Virus record (IMG/VR): IMGVR_UViG_3300042543_000255
Coordinates: 1 to 24,527 of that record
Source: a virus
Length of the DNA: 24,527 bases
Strand: one strand, 5' to 3'
Position 1 is the first letter of the stretch. Each line of letters starts with the position of its first letter. Below are positions 5,478 to 13,609 of the stretch, piece by piece. Under the pieces are notes generated by a model, which saw only the letters and a program-made list of their open reading frames with translations, did not search any database and had not been told where the DNA came from. A program made the position numbers and the translations under genes.

Positions 5478-5798
5478 TCAACCGAACACAGCCTTCGCGT
5501 ATCGCTGGGCGAGCCGCCTCGCGACGCGTTGCACACGAACGCCGGCATCATTCAGCCACTTCTTCCGAGCCTCACACCCGCACCCGCCCGGCTTGCCCGC
5601 AGTTCGCGTCCACCGCTCGACTCGCTCCTTCGTGACGCCGAACCGAGTGAGCCACCGCTCCACGAAGTCGCCGAGCAAAAACGGGCGCCACGGCTGCGGC
5701 GGGGGCGGGCGGCACTGCCGGAACGTCGGCCGCGACCTCGCCCGGTAGCCGCACGTCGGGCAAGTGAGCGATTTGCTGAAGTCGCAGAGCTGCGTCAT
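5478..5798 (-). CDS. Small cysteine-motif protein, 106 aa
   Basis: The ATG at 5798 overlaps the stop of the fibre-like gene (ATGA) and sets the start. The sequence has C-P-T-C near residue 13, a further Cys near 28 and G-G-C-G-C near 72, followed by EARKKWLND. The G-C-x-C-x-x-R-K-x-x-L-N pattern recurs in small phage proteins of unknown function. The cysteines could bind one zinc. The tail is a basic amphipathic helix (VRVQRVARRLAQRYAKAVFG). Coupling to the fibre-like gene suggests a virion or tail-assembly accessory, but this is inference from position. Confidence 0.6.
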   Translation of the reverse strand: MTQLCDFSKSLTCPTCGYRARSRPTFRQCRPPPPQPWRPFLLGDFVERWLTRFGVTKERVERWTRTAGKPGGCGCEARKKWLNDAGVRVQRVARRLAQRYAKAVFG

Positions 5799-8044
5799 AG
5801 GATGGTCATGCTGTCGCCGAAAGCATTCCCCCAGACGCTCGCGGGCGGGCTGCATAACGGCCCCGTCACACAGTCTGAGCAGTCTTGTATCTCAAGGTCT
5901 TCTACCCACACCATGCACTTCGGAGGGCAATCAATGTCGCAGGCATCCGGCTCTGGCGAGCTGTGTGGCGGAATCGGCACGAACACGCGGCCCAGACTGT
6001 CATGGGCAGAGCACGGAGCGATGTAGACGCTCGGCAGGAACGGGTATGACCATCGCAACACTCCAATCCTCGCCAGTATTCCGCCTGGAGAATACAGGGG
6101 CGAGGACGCCAACAGCATCACATAAGTTCCAGACGGTGGTGCTATGCCGCCCGACGTGTTCACCCACTCAACAGTGATTTCCTCTGGCACCGGGTCTGTG
6201 CCGCGGCAGCACTGGTTGCACGATCGCTCGCCCGCGTAGCCATCCTCCGAATCGTATTCGCCTCCAGGCGTCACGACGGCTGTCACTCCATCGGCGTCGG
6301 TTGCAGTGAACGACAGATCGTCACAGTCTGTGACATTCGTTGTGGATGTCAGCGTCGTGGCGCACGTCTCGGAAGGCATCGGAAAGTCGCTGCTAGTCGA
6401 AAGCACCTCATTCTGGAACAGCACCAGCGGCGGCAGCGATGGCCCTCGATACTCGACTCGGACGGAGCCTCGCAGCCCGTACAGGTTGCCGACGCCACAA
6501 AAGCGGTGCTCATAGATACATCGGCTGGCGTCTGGAGCCGTCTCGAACCCGTGCTCGGCAGTGGCGACGGCCGCGCGTTTCAAGACAAAAGAGCGATCGT
6601 TGTAGGACGTGCCGCAGCACACGGGGAACTCCGGGTACTGCTGATACCCGCTGCCGCCGTTCGTGATCGAGATGGCTGTTATCTGGCCGAATGTCGGGCT
6701 GGTCGGATCGTCATCAACCGTCACGTCGAACGCAGCACCCGACCCCTCGCTGGGCCTCCACACGCTGCCGACCGGAAACACTGACGGCGATTCAAACACA
6801 GTGATCGCGACCGTAGACACATATGGCGGCTCGGTCGCGTCAACGTGGTAGTAACTGCCAGGAGTCTCAACGGCGACTAGCAACGCGCCGGCGGAGGTTT
6901 CGTAGTATGCCCCGCGATTCAGCGCGTTGATTGCTACCGAATGCAGTTCGTCGGTTCGCGAGCCGATGTATTCGCCAGCCGGGCCGGCGACGAGGGGCGA
7001 AACATCCGGCGCGACAAATACCGCTGTAATCGCGCCGTTGCCATCGACCGATTCGATGTCCAGAAACGCATTCACATTTGCGATCCCGTCATCAGCAGAC
7101 GCGAATGTGAGGTCTATGCCCTCGAACTGCTGATACCCGCTGCCGCCATTGAGCACCGTCACGCTGGCAAGTTCGTATAGTTTCTTGTTCGGAGCGGGCC
7201 ACTGATTGGACGGGAGCAGCGTCCACACGGCTTCAAGAGACGCCCCCGAGCCGCCGGTAGTGTTGATCGAAAACACCGGGATCGGCTCATCGTGAACTAC
7301 TCTGGCGGTTGCGATTGCAGCGAGAACCTGAACTCCGTTCGCGCCGTCGTCAAACGTGATCGCCGCCCCTTCTGTGTAGCCGCTGCCGCCGTTGGTGACG
7401 CTGACGGAATCCACCCCCCAGGTAGCGTTGCCGTTGTCGAGCAGCGACACCGTGGCGGTAGCGTTGCCGCTGATCGTCAGCGTAGGCTCGGCTCGACCCA
7501 CATAGAGCCTCGCCGTCGCCGCTTGCTCAACCGTGTCATCCACGGCGGCGGTAATCACAAGATATTCGCCATCGACGTAGCCGCTCCCGCCTGTGGCCGC
7601 CACGGACGCTAGTTGCCAGAAATCCACACCGCAGGCGTTGGGCGCGACGTTGAACGTGGGCGTGAAGGTCGCCCCGCTGCCCTGGCCGGAAAACGAAAGC
7701 GTCGGTGCAGTCCTGCCAAGGATCGCGTATCCCGTGCCCGCGTTGGTGATCGTGACAGTCGATATCGAGCCGCCAGACTCGGTGAGGGTCGCGGCGGCAT
7801 TGTTGCCGAAGCAACTGGTGAAAATGGGCGACAGCCGATTTGGACCTTCCCTGGAATCAGGGAATCCGCTGAGCGTGACCGTTACCGTGTCGGGGAGCGA
7901 CCCTTGCGTGCATAGGCTGCACCCGCAGCACGGGCTGCATGGTGAGCCGAGCATCAGCCCCATCGGGTACATCGACACCGCGAACGCCAGCACCGCCAGA
8001 AGCGGCAGCGACGCGGGCTCAACAGCGGCGAGAAACTCGATCAT
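5795..8044 (-). CDS. Cysteine-rich tail fibre-like protein with GGSGY repeats, 749 aa
   Basis: The ATG at 8044 overlaps the preceding stop by 4 nt, which fixes the start. Residues 10-32 are hydrophobic (SLPLLAVLAFAVSMYPMGLM), followed at once by the cluster CSPCCGCSLC. The body is beta-rich with at least five copies of a motif like S-V-x-V-T-N-G-G-S-G-Y (near residues 102, 152, 220, 302 and 475), seen in phage tail fibres and other surface beta-repeat proteins. I count about 23 cysteines, including CC, CxxC and CNQCC groups in the last 250 residues. As the largest gene after the tape measure and tail tip genes, it is the best candidate for host recognition. The membrane-like N-terminus and cysteine content are odd for a virion protein. 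Confidence 0.55.
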   Translation of the reverse strand: MIEFLAAVEPASLPLLAVLAFAVSMYPMGLMLGSPCSPCCGCSLCTQGSLPDTVTVTLSGFPDSREGPNRLSPIFTSCFGNNAAATLTESGGSISTVTITNAGTGYAILGRTAPTLSFSGQGSGATFTPTFNVAPNACGVDFWQLASVAATGGSGYVDGEYLVITAAVDDTVEQAATARLYVGRAEPTLTISGNATATVSLLDNGNATWGVDSVSVTNGGSGYTEGAAITFDDGANGVQVLAAIATARVVHDEPIPVFSINTTGGSGASLEAVWTLLPSNQWPAPNKKLYELASVTVLNGGSGYQQFEGIDLTFASADDGIANVNAFLDIESVDGNGAITAVFVAPDVSPLVAGPAGEYIGSRTDELHSVAINALNRGAYYETSAGALLVAVETPGSYYHVDATEPPYVSTVAITVFESPSVFPVGSVWRPSEGSGAAFDVTVDDDPTSPTFGQITAISITNGGSGYQQYPEFPVCCGTSYNDRSFVLKRAAVATAEHGFETAPDASRCIYEHRFCGVGNLYGLRGSVRVEYRGPSLPPLVLFQNEVLSTSSDFPMPSETCATTLTSTTNVTDCDDLSFTATDADGVTAVVTPGGEYDSEDGYAGERSCNQCCRGTDPVPEEITVEWVNTSGGIAPPSGTYVMLLASSPLYSPGGILARIGVLRWSYPFLPSVYIAPCSAHDSLGRVFVPIPPHSSPEPDACDIDCPPKCMVWVEDLEIQDCSDCVTGPLCSPPASVWGNAFGDSMTIL

Positions 8045-8379
8045 GAGCAGCGGGCAGCGATGAGATACCACGCTGTGCCGTCCTTCGCGATCGCACACGG
8101 CGTTGAGGACGCAGTGCCCGACGTAGTGATCGCAGCAAACAGGTTGTATGCAATCACGGTGTTTGGCGTGGTGGTCACGTTTCTGAACGTCACTGTCTTC
8201 GGCGTGTCAATCGCCCATGCCCCAGTGAACGCACACATGCGAAACACCTTGCCGGCAGGCGGATCGACCTTGCCGAACGTCAGCGGTGCGCCGTCCCGGT
8301 CGCCTTGTTCGACGCGGCGCACGACGGCGGCGATCCGCTCGGCGGCACCGCGAGTGAAATCGACGCGGGCGGTACTCAC
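8041..8379 (-). CDS. Hypothetical tail-region protein, 112 aa
   Basis: The GTG start at 8379 overlaps the last base of the preceding TAG stop. After an amphipathic helix (AAERIAAVVRRVEQGDRD) the protein is beta-rich with many Thr residues (KTVTFRNVTTTPNTVIAYN) and ends in DGTAWYLIAARCS. Beta-rich small proteins here are typical of tail tip or fibre attachment parts. No family is recognised; the tail assignment is from position only. Confidence 0.6.
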   Translation of the reverse strand: MSTARVDFTRGAAERIAAVVRRVEQGDRDGAPLTFGKVDPPAGKVFRMCAFTGAWAIDTPKTVTFRNVTTTPNTVIAYNLFAAITTSGTASSTPCAIAKDGTAWYLIAARCS

Positions 8380-8747
8380 TACTCCTCCAGAATCTGGAGG
8401 AGCAGCCGCGAGTTCGGAGCGTCAGCCTTCGCCGCGTAGTTGCCCGGCGCGAGCCGCAGCACGGCAGCGTCGCCGGCCTTGAGCCGCACCGTCTCGAAGA
8501 GCGTCGTGCCACTCAGCCGGCCGAAGGAAACGGTATGCGTGCCGCTGGTCGCGAGTGACCGGGCGAAGCACAGCCCCAGGTTCGACGCCGATGCCGTGGT
8601 GATCGCCTGTGTGCTCGTGCCGACGTTGAGCGTGAGAGCAAGCAAGCCCGTCGTGGCAAAGTCACTCGTGATGTTGGACGCGTTGAGGTTCTGATTCAAC
8701 GCCCCGGCGTTGACGTTCACATTCACGCTGTAGGAAATGTCGGGCAT
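8379..8747 (-). CDS. Hypothetical tail-region protein, 122 aa
   Basis: ATG at 8747 is preceded by TTAGGAG (5-nt spacer), whose TAG is the stop of the gene before. The longer frame to 8981 lies in the shadow of that gene. The protein is beta-rich and low in charge (SYSVNVNVNAGALNQNLNA, then THTVSFGRLSGTTLFETVRL and APGNYAAKADAP), with the ending LLLQILEE. The pattern suggests a beta-sandwich. It is translated with its neighbours as part of the distal tail block; function unknown. Confidence 0.65.
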   Translation of the reverse strand: MPDISYSVNVNVNAGALNQNLNASNITSDFATTGLLALTLNVGTSTQAITTASASNLGLCFARSLATSGTHTVSFGRLSGTTLFETVRLKAGDAAVLRLAPGNYAAKADAPNSRLLLQILEE

Positions 8748-8755
8748 GGTTGCTC

Positions 8756-9625
8756 CTAAGACGGCGGCGCGCCGAAGTATTGGGACATTGAGATTCTTTT
8801 GTAGACGCGGCGAGTGAGGATCGCAGGCAGATTGCCGCCGGTTTGCTTGCCGCCGCTGCCGTTGAGGGCGATCGGATTCGCGGATGCGACTTGCTCGCCG
8901 TCCGGGCCTTGAACGTCGGCTCGCCTCTTTACGCTGCCGTCGATGTAGTTGAAGCCGACATCGGGCAGGAGCAGGCTCCACCCGCTCTGACGGCAGAGCA
9001 GTTCGCTCGTGATCTTCCAGTAGCGAACCTCTTGCCCGTTCAACTGCTCAACGGCTTGCTCGCCGCTGATGCCCTGCACCTTCACGCCGTCCGTTGGGAA
9101 CCCGAGATAGCTGCCGTCGTTCACGCAGTTCGTAACCGCCGCCGCGAGAGCCGAGGGGAAGTTTTGCCGGTTGCTCTGGATCGTGACCTTCTGCTGGGCT
9201 TCATCGACGGTCAGACCCTCGAAGTAATCGCCGGCTGAGTTTGTGAGCGGCTTCTGCGTTGAGCCGTCGTAGTAGTAGAGGGCGGGCACCGCGACGCCTT
9301 GTGTCTGGAACTTCCACACGTCGGGCCGCAGCCACGGCAACAGATTCGCACTTTGCTCGTCAGCCTCGGGGATCTTGTAGCGGGCGATCAGTTCAGAGTG
9401 ATACCGATTGCCCTCGTAGGATTCGTTGTATTCGAGTTCGTAGCACCGGGCGAAAGACTCTTCGGGGTGCGGCGTGTAGTGCTGCACGCCGATGGTGCTG
9501 ACCACCAGGGCAGCCGGCGTGTCGGGGGTGTTGAGCGTCGCGATGAAACGCCGCTCATATTCGGGCGACGCTCCGATCAGATGCGTCGCGGTACGCGGCA
9601 GTTCGTTCCAAGAGTGAACGCTCAT
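8756..9625 (-). CDS. Distal tail / tail-tip candidate protein, 289 aa
   Basis: The start codon shares a base with the tape-measure stop (TGATG). Position directly after the tape measure is where distal tail or baseplate hub proteins normally sit. The sequence is mixed alpha/beta with many aromatics (VSTIGVQHYTPHPEESFARC, LPWLRPDVWKFQ, ALYYYDGSTQK, VRYWKITSELLCRQ) and ends in a flexible Gly/Asn segment and a basic stretch. I do not recognise a Dit, Tal or other named family, so the role is inferred from gene order. Confidence 0.6.
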   Translation of the reverse strand: MSVHSWNELPRTATHLIGASPEYERRFIATLNTPDTPAALVVSTIGVQHYTPHPEESFARCYELEYNESYEGNRYHSELIARYKIPEADEQSANLLPWLRPDVWKFQTQGVAVPALYYYDGSTQKPLTNSAGDYFEGLTVDEAQQKVTIQSNRQNFPSALAAAVTNCVNDGSYLGFPTDGVKVQGISGEQAVEQLNGQEVRYWKITSELLCRQSGWSLLLPDVGFNYIDGSVKRRADVQGPDGEQVASANPIALNGSGGKQTGGNLPAILTRRVYKRISMSQYFGAPPS

Positions 9626-12552
9626 CAGCCCGTCCCCGCGAGGATGTCCACCTTCTCGGCGTTCAGCTTGGCGAGCTCTCGCCGCATCTTCTCAAGCTCG
9701 GCAGTCTGCTTCTTAGCCTCCGCGATCGCCGGGTCTTCCTTCAGCGTGTCAAAGAACGCCGAGATGCCGCCGCTGCGGATGTCGTTGATCTCGACCGAGC
9801 CAGTGCGAACGGTGGCGAGTTCTTCGGCGCGGGCGAGTTCGATCTCGAACTGGCGGTCGCGGATCTTGCCTTCGCCCTCGGCGATGCGATTGTTGATCTG
9901 CTCCAGTTGCCGAAGGTCAGCGAGACGATCTTCAAACAACTCTTTCTGCCGTTCGACTTCCGCCTCAAACGCCTCGCGGTTGAGGATGCCGTCTTTCACT
10001 TGCTCCTGGGCAGCGGCAATGCCATCGGCAAGTTGCTGGGCCGCGATCGCTCCTTCGTTGCCGAACTCGCCCGCCTTGTCCACGAGAGAACTGAGTCCTC
10101 TGTCCACGCTCGCGAACGCGGCGTCGAAACCCTGCTCGAATCCCTGTGCGGCTTGGTCGGCCTGCTCTTGCAGCCCGGCTTGCAGTTGGTCGAGTTGGGC
10201 GAGCCGGCCCGCGAGGGCGTTGGCCTGCTCGGTCGCACCATTCTCGCGAGCGGCAGCGAGATCAGTCTGAACGCGAGCGATCTCGGATTCGATTGCGTTG
10301 AGGTCTTGCTCGATCTGCGGAATCTCGTTCGCCTTGGCGAGCAAGCCATCGACGCGGCGGGTGTTCTCTTCAATTCGAGCGGCGGCTTGCTCGGCGATTG
10401 CGATCTGATCGCTGTACGCCGCTTCGGCTGCCGCCGCCTCGCGACGGAAAACTTCTTCGTTGATGAGTCCGCGATCGAGCCGCTCCTGCAAGTCAGTGAT
10501 CGCGTTCTGGTACTGCAACGCGGCATCGAATCCTGCCTGCCCAAACTTGGCAGACTCGTCGATTGCCTTCGATACGTTGTCGGTGAATCCTTGCAAAAAC
10601 TTCTCTCGCTCGCCTGCCGCCTTGCGTTCTTCCTCGGTTAGCTCCTCAATGTCACTTCCAAGGTTCTGAGTCGCCTTGGACGCCTGCTGAGCCGACCGGT
10701 CGATGCCTAGAAACTTCTCGGCAATCGTAAGGAGGCGACCGACAACCCCGCCGATAGCGTTCGCGATAGTCGAGAAGACCGACGCTACTGCGCCAAATGT
10801 CGAACTGATGATGTCGCCCAGCGTCTGAAGAAACGGCGACTGTGCGACAAGTTCAGAGAATCGCGAGACAAGCCCGCCGACGAACTCACCGGCTCTCTGG
10901 AATGCTGTCGTGATGATCGTCACAACGCGGGAGATTGTCTCGCCCAGGGCTCCGACGTTTGCAGCGATAGCCCCGATGGGAGTGAAGGACACGACCCATT
11001 CAGTCACCGATACGGCTGCATTGCTAATGCCTTGCAGGAAGTTGAATATGCCCTCGTATAAGGGCTCCAGTGCTTGCGAAACTTCTTGCACGATCACGGC
11101 GAACGGCTCGAACACGGCACCAATCGTTCGCCCAAAGTTGCCGATATTGACGCCGATCAGTTCGATGATGCGACCGATCTGCGTTAGCAGCGGCTCAAGG
11201 ATTCGCCCAATGGGATCAACGATAGCCGTGATGCCCGCCGTGACCTCCGCAAGCCCGCGAGCGATGCCGTCACCGAGCCCGACGAACGGGAGCAGCAGCG
11301 AGGTGCCGAGCCCTTCGGTAGCGAGGCTCAGTGTGTCAATGCTTCCGCCGAAGTCTGCGAGCCGTTCGCGATCCAGATCTGACACGGCACGCCCGAACCT
11401 CTCCATGTCTGTCGCGGCAAGCCCGAGCTCATTGAAGAACGGCAAAAGCTGAACGCCGCTGCGGCCAAACAAGGCGATCGCCGCTGCTGACCGCTGGGCA
11501 GGGTCTTCGATCGCAGCCAGCCGCTCGCCGATCAAGTCGATCCGCTGTTGCTCCGAGAGTGCCCCGAAGTCTTGAACCGACACGCCGAGCCGCTGCAATG
11601 CCGCCTGGGCTTTCTTGCTCTCTTCGTCCGCACCCGCGAGCGTGTTCTGAAGCCGGGCGAACGAGCCGCTCAACTGCTCGATCGAAACGTCTGCCCTGCG
11701 GCCCGCTTCCTCCAGCACTTGCACGAACTCAAACGACACGCCCAACTGCGTCGCCAAGCGACTGAGACGCTCTACGCGATCCTCCAGGGCCACGAGTCCA
11801 CGCACCACCGCTGTCGCACCGGCCGCGAATGCCGTGATGCCCGCGAGGGCGAGCGTGAACGGGTTGATGAGAGCGGTGACTGAAGACACAAGCCCCTGGA
11901 AGCCCGCCGTCAATCCGCCCGCGAAGATCCGCGACAGCCCCTCGCTCGCACTCGCGATGCCCGAGATCCGCCCCGCGATGTTGCCCAGCGGGCCGGGCAG
12001 CACCGAGAACACGCCAGAGAGTTCGTTGAACTTGAGCGTCGTGCTCTCGGCTGCGGTGTCGATCTCTTTCTGCTGCACCGCCAGCCCGCGAGCCGCACGC
12101 TCCGCGTCGGTCAGCCCCTTCGCGGCGTTCTCGGTCGCCCGGTTGTAGGTCTCCAGCGAGATCCGCCCGGCGTTCAGTTGCTCAGTCAGTTCCGCCTGAG
12201 CACGGTCGAACCGCTCCAGCGTTGTGAGATTGGCTTCGGTGATTTGCTGCGCTCGCTGGAACGCGGCAGCCTCTTTGTTCGCGGCTTCGGTTAGCCGCTC
12301 GAAGGCAGCGGCGAACTGCGTCGCAGCCCCAGGCCCGCCGTCGCGAAGGGTGTTGATAAGATCCTGCGACTGCTGCTCAAAGCGGGCCTGAGCCGCCGCC
12401 GCCGCTTCGCTCCCGCCGGAAAACTTTGCGAACTGACTCGTCAACTTCTCGGCTTGATCGCCCAGCCCCACGAGCGCACGCTGCACCGGATCGAGCCGTA
12501 GGCCGCTGGCGTCAGCCGTCACCCGCAACGCCAGTGAGAGTACGTTAGCCAT
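9625..12552 (-). CDS. Tail tape measure protein, 975 aa
   Basis: It sets tail length and is later ejected with the DNA. Evidence is its size, its position right after the chaperone pair, long alanine/glutamine/glutamate-rich coiled coils at both ends, and a hydrophobic glycine-rich centre (about residues 180-270 and 410-640). A motif of the form L-x-x-G-x-I-x-x-E-x-F/Y followed by a helix occurs three times, near residue 126 (LNAGRISLETYNRA), near 695 (LDRGLINEEVFRRE) and near 865 (VKDGILNREAFEAE). At the usual 1.5 angstrom per residue the length predicts a tail near 145 nm. The start overlaps the gpT-like stop by 8 nt. I see no lytic domain, as some tape measures have. Confidence 0.93.
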   Translation of the reverse strand: MANVLSLALRVTADASGLRLDPVQRALVGLGDQAEKLTSQFAKFSGGSEAAAAAQARFEQQSQDLINTLRDGGPGAATQFAAAFERLTEAANKEAAAFQRAQQITEANLTTLERFDRAQAELTEQLNAGRISLETYNRATENAAKGLTDAERAARGLAVQQKEIDTAAESTTLKFNELSGVFSVLPGPLGNIAGRISGIASASEGLSRIFAGGLTAGFQGLVSSVTALINPFTLALAGITAFAAGATAVVRGLVALEDRVERLSRLATQLGVSFEFVQVLEEAGRRADVSIEQLSGSFARLQNTLAGADEESKKAQAALQRLGVSVQDFGALSEQQRIDLIGERLAAIEDPAQRSAAAIALFGRSGVQLLPFFNELGLAATDMERFGRAVSDLDRERLADFGGSIDTLSLATEGLGTSLLLPFVGLGDGIARGLAEVTAGITAIVDPIGRILEPLLTQIGRIIELIGVNIGNFGRTIGAVFEPFAVIVQEVSQALEPLYEGIFNFLQGISNAAVSVTEWVVSFTPIGAIAANVGALGETISRVVTIITTAFQRAGEFVGGLVSRFSELVAQSPFLQTLGDIISSTFGAVASVFSTIANAIGGVVGRLLTIAEKFLGIDRSAQQASKATQNLGSDIEELTEEERKAAGEREKFLQGFTDNVSKAIDESAKFGQAGFDAALQYQNAITDLQERLDRGLINEEVFRREAAAAEAAYSDQIAIAEQAAARIEENTRRVDGLLAKANEIPQIEQDLNAIESEIARVQTDLAAARENGATEQANALAGRLAQLDQLQAGLQEQADQAAQGFEQGFDAAFASVDRGLSSLVDKAGEFGNEGAIAAQQLADGIAAAQEQVKDGILNREAFEAEVERQKELFEDRLADLRQLEQINNRIAEGEGKIRDRQFEIELARAEELATVRTGSVEINDIRSGGISAFFDTLKEDPAIAEAKKQTAELEKMRRELAKLNAEKVDILAGTG

Positions 12553-12877
12553 TGTCGAGATCGCCTAGACCAAACTGCCGCCGCAACTCCAGCAAGGCCG
12601 CCATGTCCTGCGACTCGTGCTGCGGCGGCTTCTCAATCGGAATGAAATCCTCGGGCTTCGGTCGCTTCTGGTTCTTCCCGATGTGCGGAGCCAGGAGAGC
12701 CGTGACGATCAACGCCGTCTCCCGCCACGAATCCGGCAGTGCCGAGAAGTAGCGGTTGTAGGCGATCCATTCACTGAACTCGGCCGAATCCATTCGCGTG
12801 CTCAACTCGCCGACAGTCATTCGCAAGTCACGAGCGACCGCGAACATGTACCGGCGAGTCGGGCTCGCGTTCAGCCT
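12545..12877 (-). CDS. gpT-like frameshift extension of the tail assembly chaperone (DUF4035-like)
   Basis: This frame is open from the slippery site to 12545. From the first ATG (12847) the peptide has the DUF4035/gpT look: LRMTVGELSTRMDSAEFSEW, then IAYNRYFSALPDSW. No ribosome binding site precedes that ATG, while the frame is joined exactly by a -1 shift on GGGAAAA. The expected product is therefore a fusion of 113 residues of the gpG-like protein with 110 residues from here (223 aa), as in lambda gpG-gpGT. Both forms chaperone tape measure and tube subunits and are absent from mature virions in that system. Confidence 0.8.
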   Translation of the reverse strand, partial: RLNASPTRRYMFAVARDLRMTVGELSTRMDSAEFSEWIAYNRYFSALPDSWRETALIVTALLAPHIGKNQKRPKPEDFIPIEKPPQHESQDMAALLELRRQFGLGDLDNG

Positions 12878-12883
12878 TTTCCC
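12854..12883 (-). promoter_or_regulatory. Programmed -1 ribosomal frameshift signal
   Basis: On the minus strand the heptamer GGGAAAA (12883-12877) is in the X-XXY-YYZ phase of the gpG-like frame (CTG GGA AAA). Eight nucleotides later GCGAG-CCCGA-CTCGC (12868-12854) forms a 5-bp stem with a 5-nt loop. The zero-frame stop TGA (12873-12871) lies in the spacer. A -1 slip continues into AGG CTG AAC and on into the gpT-like frame. Slip site, spacer and hairpin all match the known phage G-GT signal. Confidence 0.85.
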
Positions 12884-13215
12884 AGTTGCTGCACATCCTC
12901 CTCTGTCATCCGGTTGTGTCTCATCGCCTCGTCAAACAGCCGGCCCATCACTGCACCGCTCTTGCTCGCGAGCGTGTCGATCTGATCGCGGCTGAACAGG
13001 AGCTTGCCGGTCTCGTCGCACAACACGCCCGCGAGGTACTGCGTGCGGAAGTTCTCGATGCCGGTTTCCTTCTTGCCGATCCACCGCCGCTCGTACGAGT
13101 CGCGCTCGCCCACGCTCATCACGCGAATGAACACGTCGCCGCCCCACTCAGGGACAGCGACACGTTTCAGGCCCATGTCATCCGCCGCGAGAATCTGATC
13201 TGCCGTCAGTGCCAT
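12871..13215 (-). CDS. Tail assembly chaperone, gpG-like, 114 aa
   Basis: The sequence LKRVAVPEWGGDVFIRVMSVGERDSYE, read in pieces, is the typical start of siphophage tail assembly chaperones: V-P-E-W-G, a beta-hairpin, then G-E-R-D. It continues with FRTQYLAGVLCDETGKLLFS and a C-terminal helix. It lies between the tail tube genes and the tape measure, the expected place. AGGAG is 10 nt upstream of the ATG. The last codons contain the frameshift site, so most ribosomes should end here at 114 aa and a minority continue into the gpT-like part. Confidence 0.85.
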   Translation of the reverse strand: MALTADQILAADDMGLKRVAVPEWGGDVFIRVMSVGERDSYERRWIGKKETGIENFRTQYLAGVLCDETGKLLFSRDQIDTLASKSGAVMGRLFDEAMRHNRMTEEDVQQLGKG

Positions 13216-13228
13216 CTGTCACGATCTC

Positions 13229-13591
13229 CTAGGGATTAGTCGGTGCCCCGACCGTATCCATCACCCTAAACGTGTACGCAAACCTCACGACCTCGTTCGC
13301 GACCGCTTCGATGCGTGCGTCTTCGTAGATGCAGTCGCGATCAAAGAACGTCACGAGCGTTCCCGCCGACGCAGTGCGACCAGCGAACGTCAGCCGCTTT
13401 CGCCGGCCGTACTCGCTCTCGGGCAGGTGAGCCGTGGAGAACGCGGCGATCCGCAGCGTGCCCAGGCTCGGCGTCCATGTCGTCGTGCGACCGAGCGGCA
13501 GCCCGCGAGCGGCATCCAGGTCAAACGCCTGCACCTCTTGGAGCGACTGACCGCCCCAAGTGATCGTGAACCCTTGGCAGGGAATCGCCAT
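13229..13591 (-). CDS. Tail protein, possibly a second tube-like protein, 120 aa
   Basis: This beta-rich protein (FTITWGGQSLQEVQAFDLD, then GLPLGRTTTWTPSLGTLRI and NEVVRFAYTFRVMDTVGAP) lies between the tail tube candidate and the chaperones. The W-G-G-x-x-L/I-x-E-V start and the closing F-A-Y-T-F-R-V-M-D strand fit a tail-tube or tube-cap beta fold. Which of this and the 144-aa neighbour is the main tube cannot be settled by eye. Its start codon and Shine-Dalgarno sit in a hairpin just after the neighbour's stop, so its translation probably depends on the upstream gene. Confidence 0.6.
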   Translation of the reverse strand: MAIPCQGFTITWGGQSLQEVQAFDLDAARGLPLGRTTTWTPSLGTLRIAAFSTAHLPESEYGRRKRLTFAGRTASAGTLVTFFDRDCIYEDARIEAVANEVVRFAYTFRVMDTVGAPTNP

Positions 13592-13609
13592 GACGGCCCT
13601 CCGTCATGG
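13588..13609 (-). promoter_or_regulatory. Hairpin holding the ribosome binding site of the 120-aa tail gene
   Basis: On the minus strand CCATGACGG pairs with CCGTCATGG (9 bp, perfect) around the tetraloop AGGG. The loop is the Shine-Dalgarno and the 3' arm contains the start codon (ATG 13591-13589). The TGA of the tube candidate ends at 13610, immediately before the stem. A ribosome finishing the upstream gene would melt it, which is the classical layout for translational coupling. Confidence 0.65.

Noticed and set aside
9299-10641. Long plus-strand frames opposite the tape measure gene
   Set aside because: Serine/arginine/leucine-rich mirror of a coiled-coil gene; no start signal.
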